DNA of 64,000 nucleotides. Source: Actinomycetes bacterium (GTDB lineage Bacteria > Actinomycetota > Acidimicrobiia > Acidimicrobiales > Ilumatobacteraceae). Positions within the stretch are counted from its first letter, which is position 1. The number at the start of each line of letters is the position of its first letter. The translations under genes and the position numbers were made by a program. Below are positions 18,449-26,963 of the stretch, one piece after another. The DNA lies in contig JAIOPC010000007.1 of the NCBI GenBank assembly GCA_021414085.1, positions 186,001 to 250,000 on the forward strand. Direction: 5' to 3'. The notes under the pieces are model-generated. The model saw only the letters and a list, made by a program, of their open reading frames with translations, was not told where the DNA came from and searched no databases.

Positions 18449-18478
18449 CGTTTACGACACATGAGGTCTACGACCTCT
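18431..18478. repeat. 16-base tandem repeat at the end of the DUF6027-like gene
   Basis: GACGTTTACGACACAT occurs at 18431-18446 and again, perfectly, at 18447-18462. A decayed third copy GAGGTCTACGACCTCT follows at 18463-18478. The stop codon of the DUF6027-like gene (TGA, 18446-18448) spans the first junction. Because the unit is 16 bases, each copy shifts frame, so gain or loss of a copy does not simply lengthen the protein. It ends 16 bases before the next gene. Confidence 0.8.
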
Positions 18479-18494
18479 GAACTACGCTCGGCCC

Positions 18495-18968
18495 ATGAAC
18501 CGTGCGCTCACGTTCCTGGTCGGCATGTCCATCGCCTCGGCAACATTGGTTGCCTGTGGCGATTCGGCCGAGAAGAAGGCGGCCGACTTCTGCACCGTGG
18601 TGGAGCAAACGGCCACCGCGCAGCAGGCCATCGTTGCGCTCTTGAACAGCGGTGAGGCCCCGCCTCCAGCAGAGGTGAAGACGTCTCTCGACACGTTCCG
18701 ACGTCGTCTGAGCGAGATGTCCGCCGCGGCACCGGAGGTCTTGGCCGACGACATGATCTTGGTGGTTAACGGCTTCACCGCATTCGATTTAGGGCTCCAA
18801 AAGGTGGAGTACGACTACCTGCGCTTGCTGAGCGACGATGCAGCGGCGGAGCAAGCCCAGGCCGATATGGCGGCGATGGACGCGCCAGAGACGCAGGATG
18901 CGATGGCAGCGGTCGACGACTACGCACTTGCCAACTGCGGCATCGCTCTCGACACCAGCGGCGACTAA
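18495..18968 (+). CDS. Small secreted lipoprotein, unknown function
   Basis: A 157-residue protein with a signal peptide (residues 1-20) ending in a lipobox-like LVAC, so it is probably anchored to the outer face of the membrane through C21. The mature part is Ala/Glu/Asp-rich and mainly helical, with one further pair of cysteines at the ends (FCTVVEQ and ANCGIALD) that could form a disulphide. I do not recognise a domain. It lies 12 bases before the aminotransferase gene and may be read with it. Confidence 0.7.
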   Translation: MNRALTFLVGMSIASATLVACGDSAEKKAADFCTVVEQTATAQQAIVALLNSGEAPPPAEVKTSLDTFRRRLSEMSAAAPEVLADDMILVVNGFTAFDLGLQKVEYDYLRLLSDDAAAEQAQADMAAMDAPETQDAMAAVDDYALANCGIALDTSGD

Positions 18969-18980
18969 CGCGTTCGGCTT

Positions 18981-20363
18981 ATGTCTCTCTCCGATGACGC
19001 GCAACGACATCTGTGGATGCATTTCACGCGGCTCGATGCTTTCGCGAGCGGCGAGGTGCCCATCATCTCCCGCGGCGAGGGCTGCTACGTGTTCGACGAG
19101 CATGGGAAGCGTTACCTCGACGGCCTTTCGGGACTCTTCACTGTTCAGGTTGGGCACGGTCGAGCGGAGCTCGCCGAAGCGGCACGCCACCAAGCCGAGA
19201 CCCTCGCCTACTTCCCCGTATGGGGGTTCGCTCACGAACCAGCGATCACTCTCGCCACCCGCCTTGCCGAGTACGCGCCCGGCGACCTGAATCGGGTCTT
19301 CTTCACACCAACAGGCGGCGACGCTGTCGAGACCGCCATCAAGCTGTCGCGGCAGTATTGGAAGCTGCGTGGTCAACACGGTCGCACCAAGGTGATCTCG
19401 CGCTATCTCGCTTATCACGGCACCTCGATCGGCGCGCTCAGCCTCACCGGGGTGCCCTCGATCAAGACACCGTTCGAGCCCTTGATGCCCGGGGCGATCA
19501 AGGTGCAAACGCCTTACCGCTTCCGCTGCGGCGATTGCATGAACCTCGATGCGTGCACCCTGCGTTGTGCCGACGATCTCGCCCTGCGGATCGAGATGGA
19601 AGGCCCCGAGTCCGTCGCCGCCGTCTTCATGGAGCCTGTGCAGAACACCGGCGGCGCGTTCACTCCGCCCGATGGTTATTGGCGGCGTGTGCGTGAAATC
19701 TGCGACGAGTACGACGTGCTGTTGGTCAGTGACGAAGTCATTGCTGCGTTCGGACGCTTCGGGCACATGTTTGGCAGCGAGCGCTACGGCTATCAGCCAG
19801 ATCTGATCACCTTCGCAAAGGGTGTGACCTCCGGGTACTCGCCACTCGGTGGACTGATGGTGAGTGATCGAATCGCGTCGGTGTTTCTCGATTCCGACGA
19901 CAGCGACGCCCCAGCGTTCTTGCAGGGCCAAACATTTGGAGCGCATCCGGTCTCGTGCGCTGTCGCCAACGCCAACCTCGACATTCTCGAACGCGAGGAG
20001 CTCTGCGCTCACGTGTTGGCCAACGAGGATCGCTTCAAGCAGTTGATCGACGGACTACGCGACATTCCACTCGTCGGCGATGTGCGTGGTGCTGGGTACT
20101 TCTTGGCCATCGAACTCGTGCCGGAACAGGGTTCCCGCGGTGTCTTTACTCCCGAACAATCAAACTGGCTACTCCGTGATTACTTGTCACCGCGGTTGTA
20201 CGAGGCGGGTCTCATCTGTCGTGCCGACGATCGCGGCGAACCGGTGATCACATTGTCGCCCCCACTCATCGCTGGCGAGACCGAGTTTGCGTTTATCGAG
20301 TCGGTGCTGCGGCGCACGCTCACCGACGCTTCGCTCGCATTCGCACAGCAACGGGATCGGTGA
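18981..20363 (+). CDS. Class III (omega) aminotransferase
   Basis: A 460-residue fold-type I PLP enzyme. The PLP lysine is K280 in FAKGVTSGYSPLGG, and the pyridine-nitrogen aspartate is D251 in VSDEVIAAFGR. TPTGGDAVETAIKLSR forms the phosphate-binding region. A short cysteine-rich insert with CGDC...C...C (about residues 177-195) could bind a metal or be structural; comparable Cys clusters occur in some omega-aminotransferases. It probably transfers the omega amino group of an amine or beta-amino acid to pyruvate or a keto acid. It overlaps psuG by four bases (GTGA). Confidence 0.9.
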   Translation: MSLSDDAQRHLWMHFTRLDAFASGEVPIISRGEGCYVFDEHGKRYLDGLSGLFTVQVGHGRAELAEAARHQAETLAYFPVWGFAHEPAITLATRLAEYAPGDLNRVFFTPTGGDAVETAIKLSRQYWKLRGQHGRTKVISRYLAYHGTSIGALSLTGVPSIKTPFEPLMPGAIKVQTPYRFRCGDCMNLDACTLRCADDLALRIEMEGPESVAAVFMEPVQNTGGAFTPPDGYWRRVREICDEYDVLLVSDEVIAAFGRFGHMFGSERYGYQPDLITFAKGVTSGYSPLGGLMVSDRIASVFLDSDDSDAPAFLQGQTFGAHPVSCAVANANLDILEREELCAHVLANEDRFKQLIDGLRDIPLVGDVRGAGYFLAIELVPEQGSRGVFTPEQSNWLLRDYLSPRLYEAGLICRADDRGEPVITLSPPLIAGETEFAFIESVLRRTLTDASLAFAQQRDR

Positions 20364-21274
20364 CCGTGTTACTGAGCAACGACGTATCAAAGGCTCTCGC
20401 CAACAAAGCTCCAGTGGTCGCTCTGGAGAGCACCATCATCAGTCACGGCATGCCGTATCCGCAGAACGTGGCGCTGGCCACCGAGGTAGAAGCCATCGTG
20501 CGCGACCACGGCGCGACGCCGGCAACAATTGCGGTGCTCGACGGCGTGTGCTGCGTCGGTCTCGAACCAGCGCAGCTCGAGCGGTTGGCGAAGGAACCAG
20601 GCGTCTACAAGGCGACCACGCGCGACCTGCCGTGGTTGATGGCCTCTGCTTCCACGGGCGCCACGACCGTCGCAGCGACAATGCGCATCGCCGCGCTGTG
20701 CGGTATCCGAGTGTTCGCGACCGGCGGTGTCGGCGGCGTGCACCGCGGCGCAGCCACCAGCTTCGACATCTCGGCCGACCTCACCGAACTGGCCGTCACC
20801 CCGGTGGCCGTCGTTTCCGCAGGCATCAAGAGCATTCTCGACATTGGATTGACGCTCGAGCGGCTCGAGACACTTGGCGTGCCGGTTGTCGTCAACGGCA
20901 GCGACGAATTCCCATCCTTCTATAGCCGTGCGAGCGGTCTTCCAGCGCCGCGCCGGCTAGATGGCGCCAGCGCCTTGGCTCGCTACTTGCACGCAACCTG
21001 GAACGAATTGGGGCTCACGACGGGCGTCAGCATCGCCAACCCAATTCCAGTTGCCGACGAGATTCCCGCCGCCGAGATCGCTGATTTGATCGAGGAGGCT
21101 CTGACCGAGCTGGATGCACGTGGGATCAGCGGGCAGGAGGTCACACCGTTTCTCCTGGCGCGCATCGTCGAACGCAGCCAAGGTCGCAGCCTGACGGCCA
21201 ACCTGGCATTGGTGCGCAACAACGCTGCCACGGCTGCGCAGATCGCGGTCGAATACGCGAAGATGCAGGCATGA
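20360..21274 (+). CDS. psuG: Pseudouridine-5'-phosphate glycosidase
   Basis: A 304-residue PsuG. Family blocks: VALESTIISHGMPYPQN (N-terminal), ATIAVLDGVCCVGL, a lysine in YKATTRDLPW, FATGGVGGVHRG and SAGIKSILDI, close to the E. coli YeiN sequence. It cleaves the C-glycosidic bond of pseudouridine 5'-phosphate to uracil and ribose 5-phosphate. No psuK kinase gene is next to it, so the phosphate must come from an unlinked kinase or from RNA turnover. GTG at 20360 overlaps the aminotransferase stop, and its own TGA overlaps the next ATG, making a three-gene coupled operon. Confidence 0.92.
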   Translation: MTVLLSNDVSKALANKAPVVALESTIISHGMPYPQNVALATEVEAIVRDHGATPATIAVLDGVCCVGLEPAQLERLAKEPGVYKATTRDLPWLMASASTGATTVAATMRIAALCGIRVFATGGVGGVHRGAATSFDISADLTELAVTPVAVVSAGIKSILDIGLTLERLETLGVPVVVNGSDEFPSFYSRASGLPAPRRLDGASALARYLHATWNELGLTTGVSIANPIPVADEIPAAEIADLIEEALTELDARGISGQEVTPFLLARIVERSQGRSLTANLALVRNNAATAAQIAVEYAKMQA

Positions 21275-22326
21275 AACGAGCCGCTTTACTCACCGTTCTG
21301 GGACTGCTCGCCGCCTGCTCCGACAGCGGTGACGCATCCACCACGTCGAGCCCGGAGGCGACAACCGCTTCGACGACGGTTGCTGACGAACCCACCACCA
21401 CCGTCGAAGCGACCACGACGACCACTATCCCGGCACCGCCTGCTCGACCGCAAACGATCGACGAGTTGTTGGAGCTTGGTCGTCCGATCGTGCTCGCGCA
21501 TACTGCTGGCGAGGATCAGTACCCGGGCAGCACGCTCTTCGGGTTCGCCGAGAGCGTCGCCGATGGTGCCGACATGTTGGATATGAACGTGCTGCTCACT
21601 GCCGACGGCGTGCTCATCGTCCAGCACGACCTCACGGTTGATCGCACGACGAGTGGCACGGGCGCACTCGCCGACCTGACCTACGACGAAGTCGCCGCAC
21701 TCGACAATGCGTACTGGTTCACCGCGGATTGTGGAGTGTGCACTGACCAGCCCGACGACGCCTACATCTACCGCGGCATTCGAACCGGCGAGCAACCAGC
21801 CCCCGAGGGTTACACGGCCGACGACTTCGCGATTCCGACCTTCCGCGAATTGGTCACGCGCTTTCCCGACCTGCCGTTGAACATCGAGATCAAGGGCGAG
21901 GGCGAGCCGGCACTCGCCGCGGCGCAAGTACTTGCCGACGAGTTGGTCGAGTTGGGTCGCGCCGACGCGTCAGTGGTGACCTCGTTCGATGATGCGACGG
22001 TGGCCGCGTTCCACGAGCTGCTGCCCGATGTCGAGCTCTCCCCAAGTCTTGGGCCGACCTCGGATTGGGTGCTCAACGGCGTCGCTCTTCCCGATGGAAT
22101 GCGCATCCTGCAGATTCCGCCGTCGTACGGCGACCTGGTTGTCATCACGCCAGAACTCATTGCGAAGGCGACTGAGGCTGGCTACGTCATCTGGGTGTGG
22201 CCCAACAATCGCGACCTCGAGAACTACGACTCGTATCTCGCGTTCCTCGAGAGTGGCATTGCGGGATTGAACATCAACTTCCCGGAGCAAGCCGTCAAGG
22301 CATTGCAAGACTTCATCGCGAAGTAG
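21271..22326 (+). CDS. Divergent glycerophosphodiester phosphodiesterase-like lipoprotein
   Basis: A 351-residue exported protein: signal peptide with lipobox ...LLAAC (C16), a Thr/Ser-rich linker to about residue 55, then a GDPD-like TIM barrel. H77, H119-D120 and the E206-x-K208 pair of the family are kept. Other catalytic positions differ: the usual HRG reads HTA (77-79), PENT reads PGST (85-88), and the metal-binding E-x-D reads D104-x-N106. It may therefore hydrolyse another phosphodiester, use no Ca2+, or be non-catalytic. Its ATG overlaps the psuG stop (ATGA). Confidence 0.82.
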   Translation: MKRAALLTVLGLLAACSDSGDASTTSSPEATTASTTVADEPTTTVEATTTTTIPAPPARPQTIDELLELGRPIVLAHTAGEDQYPGSTLFGFAESVADGADMLDMNVLLTADGVLIVQHDLTVDRTTSGTGALADLTYDEVAALDNAYWFTADCGVCTDQPDDAYIYRGIRTGEQPAPEGYTADDFAIPTFRELVTRFPDLPLNIEIKGEGEPALAAAQVLADELVELGRADASVVTSFDDATVAAFHELLPDVELSPSLGPTSDWVLNGVALPDGMRILQIPPSYGDLVVITPELIAKATEAGYVIWVWPNNRDLENYDSYLAFLESGIAGLNINFPEQAVKALQDFIAK

Positions 22327-22332
22327 CAGGCG

Positions 22333-22803
22333 CTACTCCGCCGCGGCGGCCAGCCGTTCCAGCGTTTGTTCCATGCCAACGCGATTGAACTCGGCGCGGT
22401 TGTGCACGCCAACAGCCGTGCTACTGAGCTTGGCGAACAGGCTGGAGCGGTTGTCGTACCACGTCTCGGTGACTTTGGTACCGCCGGCCACCGGCTCGAG
22501 GACGTAGCCCCACTTGGCGACGGGAAAGCCGCGACTCGTGACCACAAAGACGAACTCGCGCGGCGGGTCGGCGGTGATCACTTTGGCGACGGTGGTCCAT
22601 CGGCGCCAGCCATTTCGATTCCTGCCCTTGAAGCGCGCATTCATCGCCGGTCCACTGGCACCATTCATCCAGCGACCGCCTTGGTTCTCGGGCGACCACT
22701 CCCCCATGCGAGTCAGGTCGCTGATCAGTGCATAAAGACGCTCGGGCGTCGCGGCGATGACTCGCGACACGCTGACCGTGGCGACCTTGGTTGTAGCAGT
22801 CAT
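22333..22803 (-). CDS. SRPBCC family (polyketide cyclase/dehydrase-like) protein
   Basis: A 156-residue START/Bet v1-like lipid-binding fold. Typical blocks are VSRVIAATPERLYALISDLTRMGEWSPE at the N-terminus, a basic middle KGRNRNGWRRW, and the strand-rich FVVTSRGFPVAKWGYVLEP before a long C-terminal helix. ATG at 22803 has AGGG eight bases upstream; the ATG at 22809 would place it only two bases away. It probably binds a hydrophobic ligand or membrane lipid. It follows cofE by ten bases on the same strand, so the two likely form one transcript. Confidence 0.83.
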   Translation of the reverse strand: MTATTKVATVSVSRVIAATPERLYALISDLTRMGEWSPENQGGRWMNGASGPAMNARFKGRNRNGWRRWTTVAKVITADPPREFVFVVTSRGFPVAKWGYVLEPVAGGTKVTETWYDNRSSLFAKLSSTAVGVHNRAEFNRVGMEQTLERLAAAAE

Positions 22804-22813
22804 GTTCATCGCC

Positions 22814-23563
22814 CTATCTGAACAGATCGCGGGACTGATCGCGTAGCACGGGGGCAATCGTGGCACTTTCATCGACTTCCCACGAGTAGCCACGGATCAC
22901 CGCTACAGGCACGCGCGACAAGTTGCCCTTCACCAACTCGGCGGCACCAGCGAGCTCATCGGCCGTGCAGAGCGCTTGCACTTGGAACTCGTGACCGTGG
23001 GGGTCGACCTGGCCGATGTAGCTGAGGATCGGTTGCATGCCAGCAATTCCGATCGCGATGTCGGTCTGGCCCTCGCGCCACGCCCGTCCAAACGTGTCGG
23101 AGACGATGACAGCCGCGTTGGCCCCTTTCGCGGCGAGGGCCGAGCGAATTGCGCGGGCCGAGGCGTCGGGGTCGGCGGGCAGCAACACTGCACGGCCATG
23201 CGCCCCTGACGACGACTGGTCGACGCCGCTATTCGCACACACAAATCCGTGGTGCGTTTCTGTGATCAGGATCGGGCCAAGTTGGCGGACGATGCGCTTG
23301 GCCTCGAGCAGCACAACTTCGGTGATCGCGGCATCCTTACCCCAGCGCGCCGACCATTCGCGCGCAAACGACGACGGCTCGACGGTGGCCAGCTCGACGG
23401 TGCGGCCTTCCGCTTTGGAGACGATCTTCGATGTAACCACAACGATGTCGCCATCAATGATCGGTGTGCCGTTTGCCGCCGCCACCGTGCTGATGACCGA
23501 ACCGAGATCAATGCCCGCCTCAATCTCGGGCAGACCTGTAACTCCGAAGATCTCCAAGGGCAT
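22814..23563 (-). CDS. cofE: Coenzyme F420-0:L-glutamate ligase
   Basis: A 249-residue CofE. Signatures include VVVTSKIVSKAEGR, ETHHGFVCANSGVDQSS, VLLPADPDASAR and SDTFGRAWREGQTDIAIG, all close to archaeal CofE and the N-terminal domain of mycobacterial FbiB. It adds gamma-linked glutamates to F420-0 in a GTP- and metal-dependent reaction, completing the redox cofactor F420. The FbiB C-terminal nitroreductase-like domain is absent, so this is a stand-alone ligase, and the other F420 genes (fbiA/cofD, fbiC) are not in the window. It is divergent from menB with a 49-base gap. Confidence 0.92.
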   Translation of the reverse strand: MPLEIFGVTGLPEIEAGIDLGSVISTVAAANGTPIIDGDIVVVTSKIVSKAEGRTVELATVEPSSFAREWSARWGKDAAITEVVLLEAKRIVRQLGPILITETHHGFVCANSGVDQSSSGAHGRAVLLPADPDASARAIRSALAAKGANAAVIVSDTFGRAWREGQTDIAIGIAGMQPILSYIGQVDPHGHEFQVQALCTADELAGAAELVKGNLSRVPVAVIRGYSWEVDESATIAPVLRDQSRDLFR

Positions 23564-23612
23564 GAACTTGACGGTACCAGAGGGTGGGTTGGGCGGTCCC
23601 TAGAGTGGCGGC

Positions 23613-24512
23613 ATGGTCTCCGAAATCTTCGACCCCGCCGCTTGGCGCGAGGTCCCCGGGTTCGAATTCGACGACATCACGTACCATCGCTCAGTCGAGC
23701 ACGGCACCGTGCGCGTTGCGTTCAATCGACCCGAGGTGCGCAACGCGTTCCGTCCGCGCACCGTCGATCAGCTGTACACCGCGCTCGACCATGCGCGCAT
23801 GAGCACCGACGTGGGCTGCGTGCTGCTCACCGGCAATGGTCCTTCACCCAAGGATGGCGGGTGGGCGTTCTGTAGCGGTGGCGACCAACGCATCCGGGGT
23901 CGCGATGGGTACAAGTACGCGGCTGGCGACGAACGCGATTCCATCGAGGCCGGTCGACCGGGTCGCCTGCACATTCTCGAGGTGCAACGCCTGATTCGTT
24001 TCATGCCCAAGGTGGTCATCTGCGTGGTTCCAGGTTGGGCCGCCGGTGGTGGGCACAGTCTCCATGTGGTCAGCGACCTCACGCTTGCCAGTCGCGAGCA
24101 CGCACGCTTCAAACAGACCGATGCGGACGTGGCCAGCTTCGACGGCGGCTTCGGCAGCGCCTACCTCGCTCGCCAGGTCGGTCAGAAGTTCGCCCGCGAA
24201 ATCTTCTTTCTCGGTCGCGAGTACAGCGCCGATGATGCGCACCGTATGGGCATGGTCAACGCGTCGGTGCCACACGCGGAGCTTGAGGCCACTGCGCTGC
24301 AGTGGGCGAAGGAGATCAACGGCAAGAGCCCGACCGCGCAACGAATGTTGAAGTTCGCGTTCAACATGATCGACGACGGGCTAGTCGGCCAGCAGATTTT
24401 CGCTGGCGAGGCCACTCGCCTCGCCTATGCGAGCGACGAAGCCGAAGAAGGGCGCTCGTCGTTTGTCGACAAGCGCCCGCCTAATTGGGACGCGTTTCCC
24501 TGGCAGTACTGA
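23613..24512 (+). CDS. menB: 1,4-Dihydroxy-2-naphthoyl-CoA synthase
   Basis: A 299-residue crotonase-fold enzyme with MenB-specific features: GGWAFCSGGDQRIRGRDGY in the oxyanion and substrate region, VPGWAAGGGHSLHVVSDLTLAS, TDADVASFDGGFGSAYLARQ, and the C-terminal EGRSSFVDKRPPNW. It closes o-succinylbenzoyl-CoA to the naphthoyl-CoA ring of menaquinone. Menaquinone would be the substrate of the respiratory complexes encoded at 41-61 kb. Other men genes are not nearby. The last 32 bases overlap the convergent globin gene. Confidence 0.95.
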   Translation: MVSEIFDPAAWREVPGFEFDDITYHRSVEHGTVRVAFNRPEVRNAFRPRTVDQLYTALDHARMSTDVGCVLLTGNGPSPKDGGWAFCSGGDQRIRGRDGYKYAAGDERDSIEAGRPGRLHILEVQRLIRFMPKVVICVVPGWAAGGGHSLHVVSDLTLASREHARFKQTDADVASFDGGFGSAYLARQVGQKFAREIFFLGREYSADDAHRMGMVNASVPHAELEATALQWAKEINGKSPTAQRMLKFAFNMIDDGLVGQQIFAGEATRLAYASDEAEEGRSSFVDKRPPNWDAFPWQY

Positions 24513-24900
24513 TCGGAAGGCCCGTGTCGTTGCGCAAGTGTTCCGCCGCTGGCACGAAGTAGTTCATCAACGTCGCTCGCACCGATGGCGAGCCGGTCGT
24601 GCGTTCAACGGCGGCGGCCATGTGCAGCAACCAGTGATCACGCTCGGCAGGACCGACATGGAAGGGCATATGGCGCAGGCGCAGTCGCGGATGGCCACGC
24701 TCTTCGGAGTAGGTCTGTGGGCCACCCCAGTACTGCGCGAGGAACAAGGCGAGATGTCGGCGCGACTCGGCAAGATCGTCGGGTGGATAGAGCGGCCGCA
24801 ATAGCGCATCGCTCACAACGCCTTCATAAAACGCATCGACAAGCGCTTCGAAGAACGGCATCCCGCCGGCGGTTTCGTAGAACGAGGTGGCTTCCACCAC
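24481..24900 (-). CDS. glbO: Group II truncated haemoglobin (trHbO-like)
   Basis: A 139-residue 2-on-2 globin. FYETAGGMPFFEALVDAFYEGV begins the fold, YPPDDLAESRRHLALFLAQYWGGP gives the E helix and the group II Trp-Gly-Gly-Pro, and HPRLRLRHMPFHVGPAERDHWL carries the proximal His in the typical RxxHxPFxI/V context. Group II globins of actinobacteria bind O2 tightly and are linked to redox or respiration under low oxygen. Coding end overlaps menB by 32 bases tail to tail, with no room for a terminator. Confidence 0.9.
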   Translation of the reverse strand: MVEATSFYETAGGMPFFEALVDAFYEGVVSDALLRPLYPPDDLAESRRHLALFLAQYWGGPQTYSEERGHPRLRLRHMPFHVGPAERDHWLLHMAAAVERTTGSPSVRATLMNYFVPAAEHLRNDTGLPISTARETRPN

Positions 24901-24919
24901 TTCAAGTGTACGGCGGGGC

Positions 24920-25147
24920 TTAGCGAGGGTCGAAGACGCGCACCGGGCCGAGGTCGACCAGGCGCACTACGACGGGTGTACTGCCATCGCACATATCGAG
25001 GATGACCGCGTCGCCAGCGGCGAGTAGAACGAGTGCGGAAACCGCGACACCCTCAACATCCAGTTCGACGACATTGCCGGTGCGGATTCGCGGTACGGCA
25101 GCGGTTTCGGTCACCGTTGCTTTGATTGCTGTCATCGTGCTTGCCAT
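24920..25147 (-). CDS. Small hypothetical protein
   Basis: A 75-residue protein from ATG at 25147. It is Val/Ala-rich with short alternating hydrophobic stretches (VVELDVEGVAVSALVLLAAGDAV, then VVVRLVDLGPVRVF), suggesting a small beta-rich fold. I recognise no family. It sits between the enoyl-CoA hydratase and globin genes on the same strand with gaps of 32 and 19 bases, which favours a real gene in that unit. The evidence is only codon pattern and position. Confidence 0.5.
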   Translation of the reverse strand: MASTMTAIKATVTETAAVPRIRTGNVVELDVEGVAVSALVLLAAGDAVILDMCDGSTPVVVRLVDLGPVRVFDPR

Positions 25148-25179
25148 GCCTATTCATTCGGCACGCACGGTGACAACCT

Positions 25180-26040
25180 TTACGAAAACTTGGGACTTTC
25201 CTGAGAGGGAAAGATGTCGGGCAAATCGGTGCTGACCTTGCCCGGAAACACGGGTGGGCGCTTCTCGAGGAAACTCGTGATGCCTTCACGGGCATCCGCG
25301 CTCGCACCCTGCAGCAGAATTCCGCGAGAGTCGGCCCGATGCGCTTCCATCGGGTGACTGGCGCCCAGCATGCGCCACAACAGCTGCCGAGTGAGCGCGA
25401 CGCTGACCGGTGCGGTGTTCTCTACAATCTCGGCCGCGATCGCCCGTGCCGCGGGCAGCAGCTCGTCGGCGGGGTGAATCGAGCGGATCAGTCCTCCGGC
25501 GAGAGCTTCCGTCGCCGGAAACACGCGACCGGAATAACACCATTCGGCCGCCTGGCTGATGCCAACTAGCCGCGGCAGAAACCACGAGCTGCACGCCTCG
25601 GGCACAATGCCGCGCCTGGCGAACACGAAACCGAACTTGGCGGTTTCGCTTGCTAGGCGAATGTCCATCGGAAGTGTCATCGTGACTCCGACGCCGACGG
25701 CGGCGCCGTTGATCGCCCCGATCACCGGCTTCTTGCATTCGAAGATACGCAGCGACACCATGCCACCGCCGTCGCGCGGAACACCCTCTGGCCCAATCAC
25801 GTCGCTGCCGCCGGCGCTGAACGTTTGGCTTCCACCGGAAAGGTCGGCCCCGGCGCAGAATCCCCTGCCAGCACCAGTCACGATGACAACACGCACGTCG
25901 TCGTCGGCGTCGACGACATCGAAGGCGTCGACCAGCTCGTGATTCATCCGATTGGTGTTCGCGTTGAGCTTCTCGGGCCGGTTCAGCGTGATAGTGGCGA
26001 TGCCGTCCGCAACCTCGTACAGGATTTGGGTGTAGTCCAT
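25180..26040 (-). CDS. Enoyl-CoA hydratase/isomerase family protein
   Basis: A 286-residue crotonase-fold protein. ITLNRPEKLNANT and GAGRGFCAGADLSGG form the first oxyanion-hole half, and KPVIGAINGAAVGVGVTMTLPMDIRLAS the second. The position of the catalytic Glu in the helix FGFVFARRGIVPEACSSWFLPRLVG is kept (PE). It likely hydrates or isomerises a 2-enoyl-CoA in fatty-acid breakdown, though the class is functionally broad. It follows ftsX on the same strand with a 23-base gap, in the place where smpB often sits in actinobacteria. Confidence 0.88.
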   Translation of the reverse strand: MDYTQILYEVADGIATITLNRPEKLNANTNRMNHELVDAFDVVDADDDVRVVIVTGAGRGFCAGADLSGGSQTFSAGGSDVIGPEGVPRDGGGMVSLRIFECKKPVIGAINGAAVGVGVTMTLPMDIRLASETAKFGFVFARRGIVPEACSSWFLPRLVGISQAAEWCYSGRVFPATEALAGGLIRSIHPADELLPAARAIAAEIVENTAPVSVALTRQLLWRMLGASHPMEAHRADSRGILLQGASADAREGITSFLEKRPPVFPGKVSTDLPDIFPSQESPKFS

Positions 26041-26063
26041 TCCAGGGACGCTAGATGGCGGCG

Positions 26064-26963
26064 TCAGACGTCGAGGAAGCGGCTAGCCGCGGTTGCTGAA
26101 CCAACGGCACCGACGAGCGCGCCGAGCACGATCATCGCAAAACAGACCCAGACCGGGTAACTGTCCGTCACCACGAAACCGGCGAGCCCAGAGTTATCTG
26201 GGAAGCCGCGGACACCCTTCGTCCAATCGTTGTTGACGAAGAGCAGGAACGCACTGCCGAGCGTGGCACCCGCGATTCCCTGCAGCAGGCCCTCGAGCAT
26301 GAATGGCAATCGAATGAACCAGTTGGTGGCACCGACCAGCTTCATCACTTCGATTTCACGCCGCCGCGCGAACATCGCTGTACGAATCGTGTTCCAGATC
26401 AGCAACGCCGATGCAAGCAGCAGCACCACCGACATGACCAGTGTGCGCACACCAAAGAAGCTCTTCAGCTGACTGAGCGTCTCGACCGCTTCGTCGGGGG
26501 TCTTCACATCGACGACGTTCGGAAGCGACTCGAACTCTGCCTTCAGTGACCGCAGAACGGCACCACTGCCCTGATCGATTGGCGTCACTTTGAAGAGCGA
26601 GGGAATGCCGGGCAGCAGTTGTTCGAGTGCGCCTGGGTCGCCTGCCAGCAGGGTGGTGGCGAGGTCGGCCGAGCAGGCTTCGTCGCAGTACTCCGCCGAC
26701 TGGACCACGCTTGTCTGGCTGAGCAACGCGCCTTCAAGGTACGTGATCTGATCTGGTGTTGCGCCGTGCTTGACGTAGACGATCATCTCGACTCCGCCCG
26801 TCCACTCGCTGAGCTGGTTGTCGAACCCCTCTTGAATCAGCAAGGTCATGCCAAAGAGAAAGAGCGAGACGGTTGACGTGATCACCGCCGCAAAGGTGAG
26901 CGTGAGGTTGCGCGAGAGGCTCGCCCACATCTCTCGGAACGTGTAACGCAGGCGAGAGATCAT
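26064..26963 (-). CDS. ftsX: Cell division permease-like protein FtsX
   Basis: A 299-residue membrane protein with one N-terminal transmembrane helix, an extracellular domain of about 120 residues, and three C-terminal helices, the FtsX order. The extracellular domain has a Cys pair (YCDEACSAD) that may form a disulphide. FtsX with FtsE controls cell-wall hydrolases at the septum. Its start overlaps the ftsE stop by four bases on the same strand (ATGA). Confidence 0.93.
   Translation of the reverse strand: MISRLRYTFREMWASLSRNLTLTFAAVITSTVSLFLFGMTLLIQEGFDNQLSEWTGGVEMIVYVKHGATPDQITYLEGALLSQTSVVQSAEYCDEACSADLATTLLAGDPGALEQLLPGIPSLFKVTPIDQGSGAVLRSLKAEFESLPNVVDVKTPDEAVETLSQLKSFFGVRTLVMSVVLLLASALLIWNTIRTAMFARRREIEVMKLVGATNWFIRLPFMLEGLLQGIAGATLGSAFLLFVNNDWTKGVRGFPDNSGLAGFVVTDSYPVWVCFAMIVLGALVGAVGSATAASRFLDV

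Noticed and set aside
18789-20012. A 407-codon minus-strand open frame opposite the aminotransferase and small lipoprotein genes
   Set aside because: Both plus-strand genes have strong support (PLP lysine, lipobox); the minus-strand translation is His/Arg-rich with no family features.
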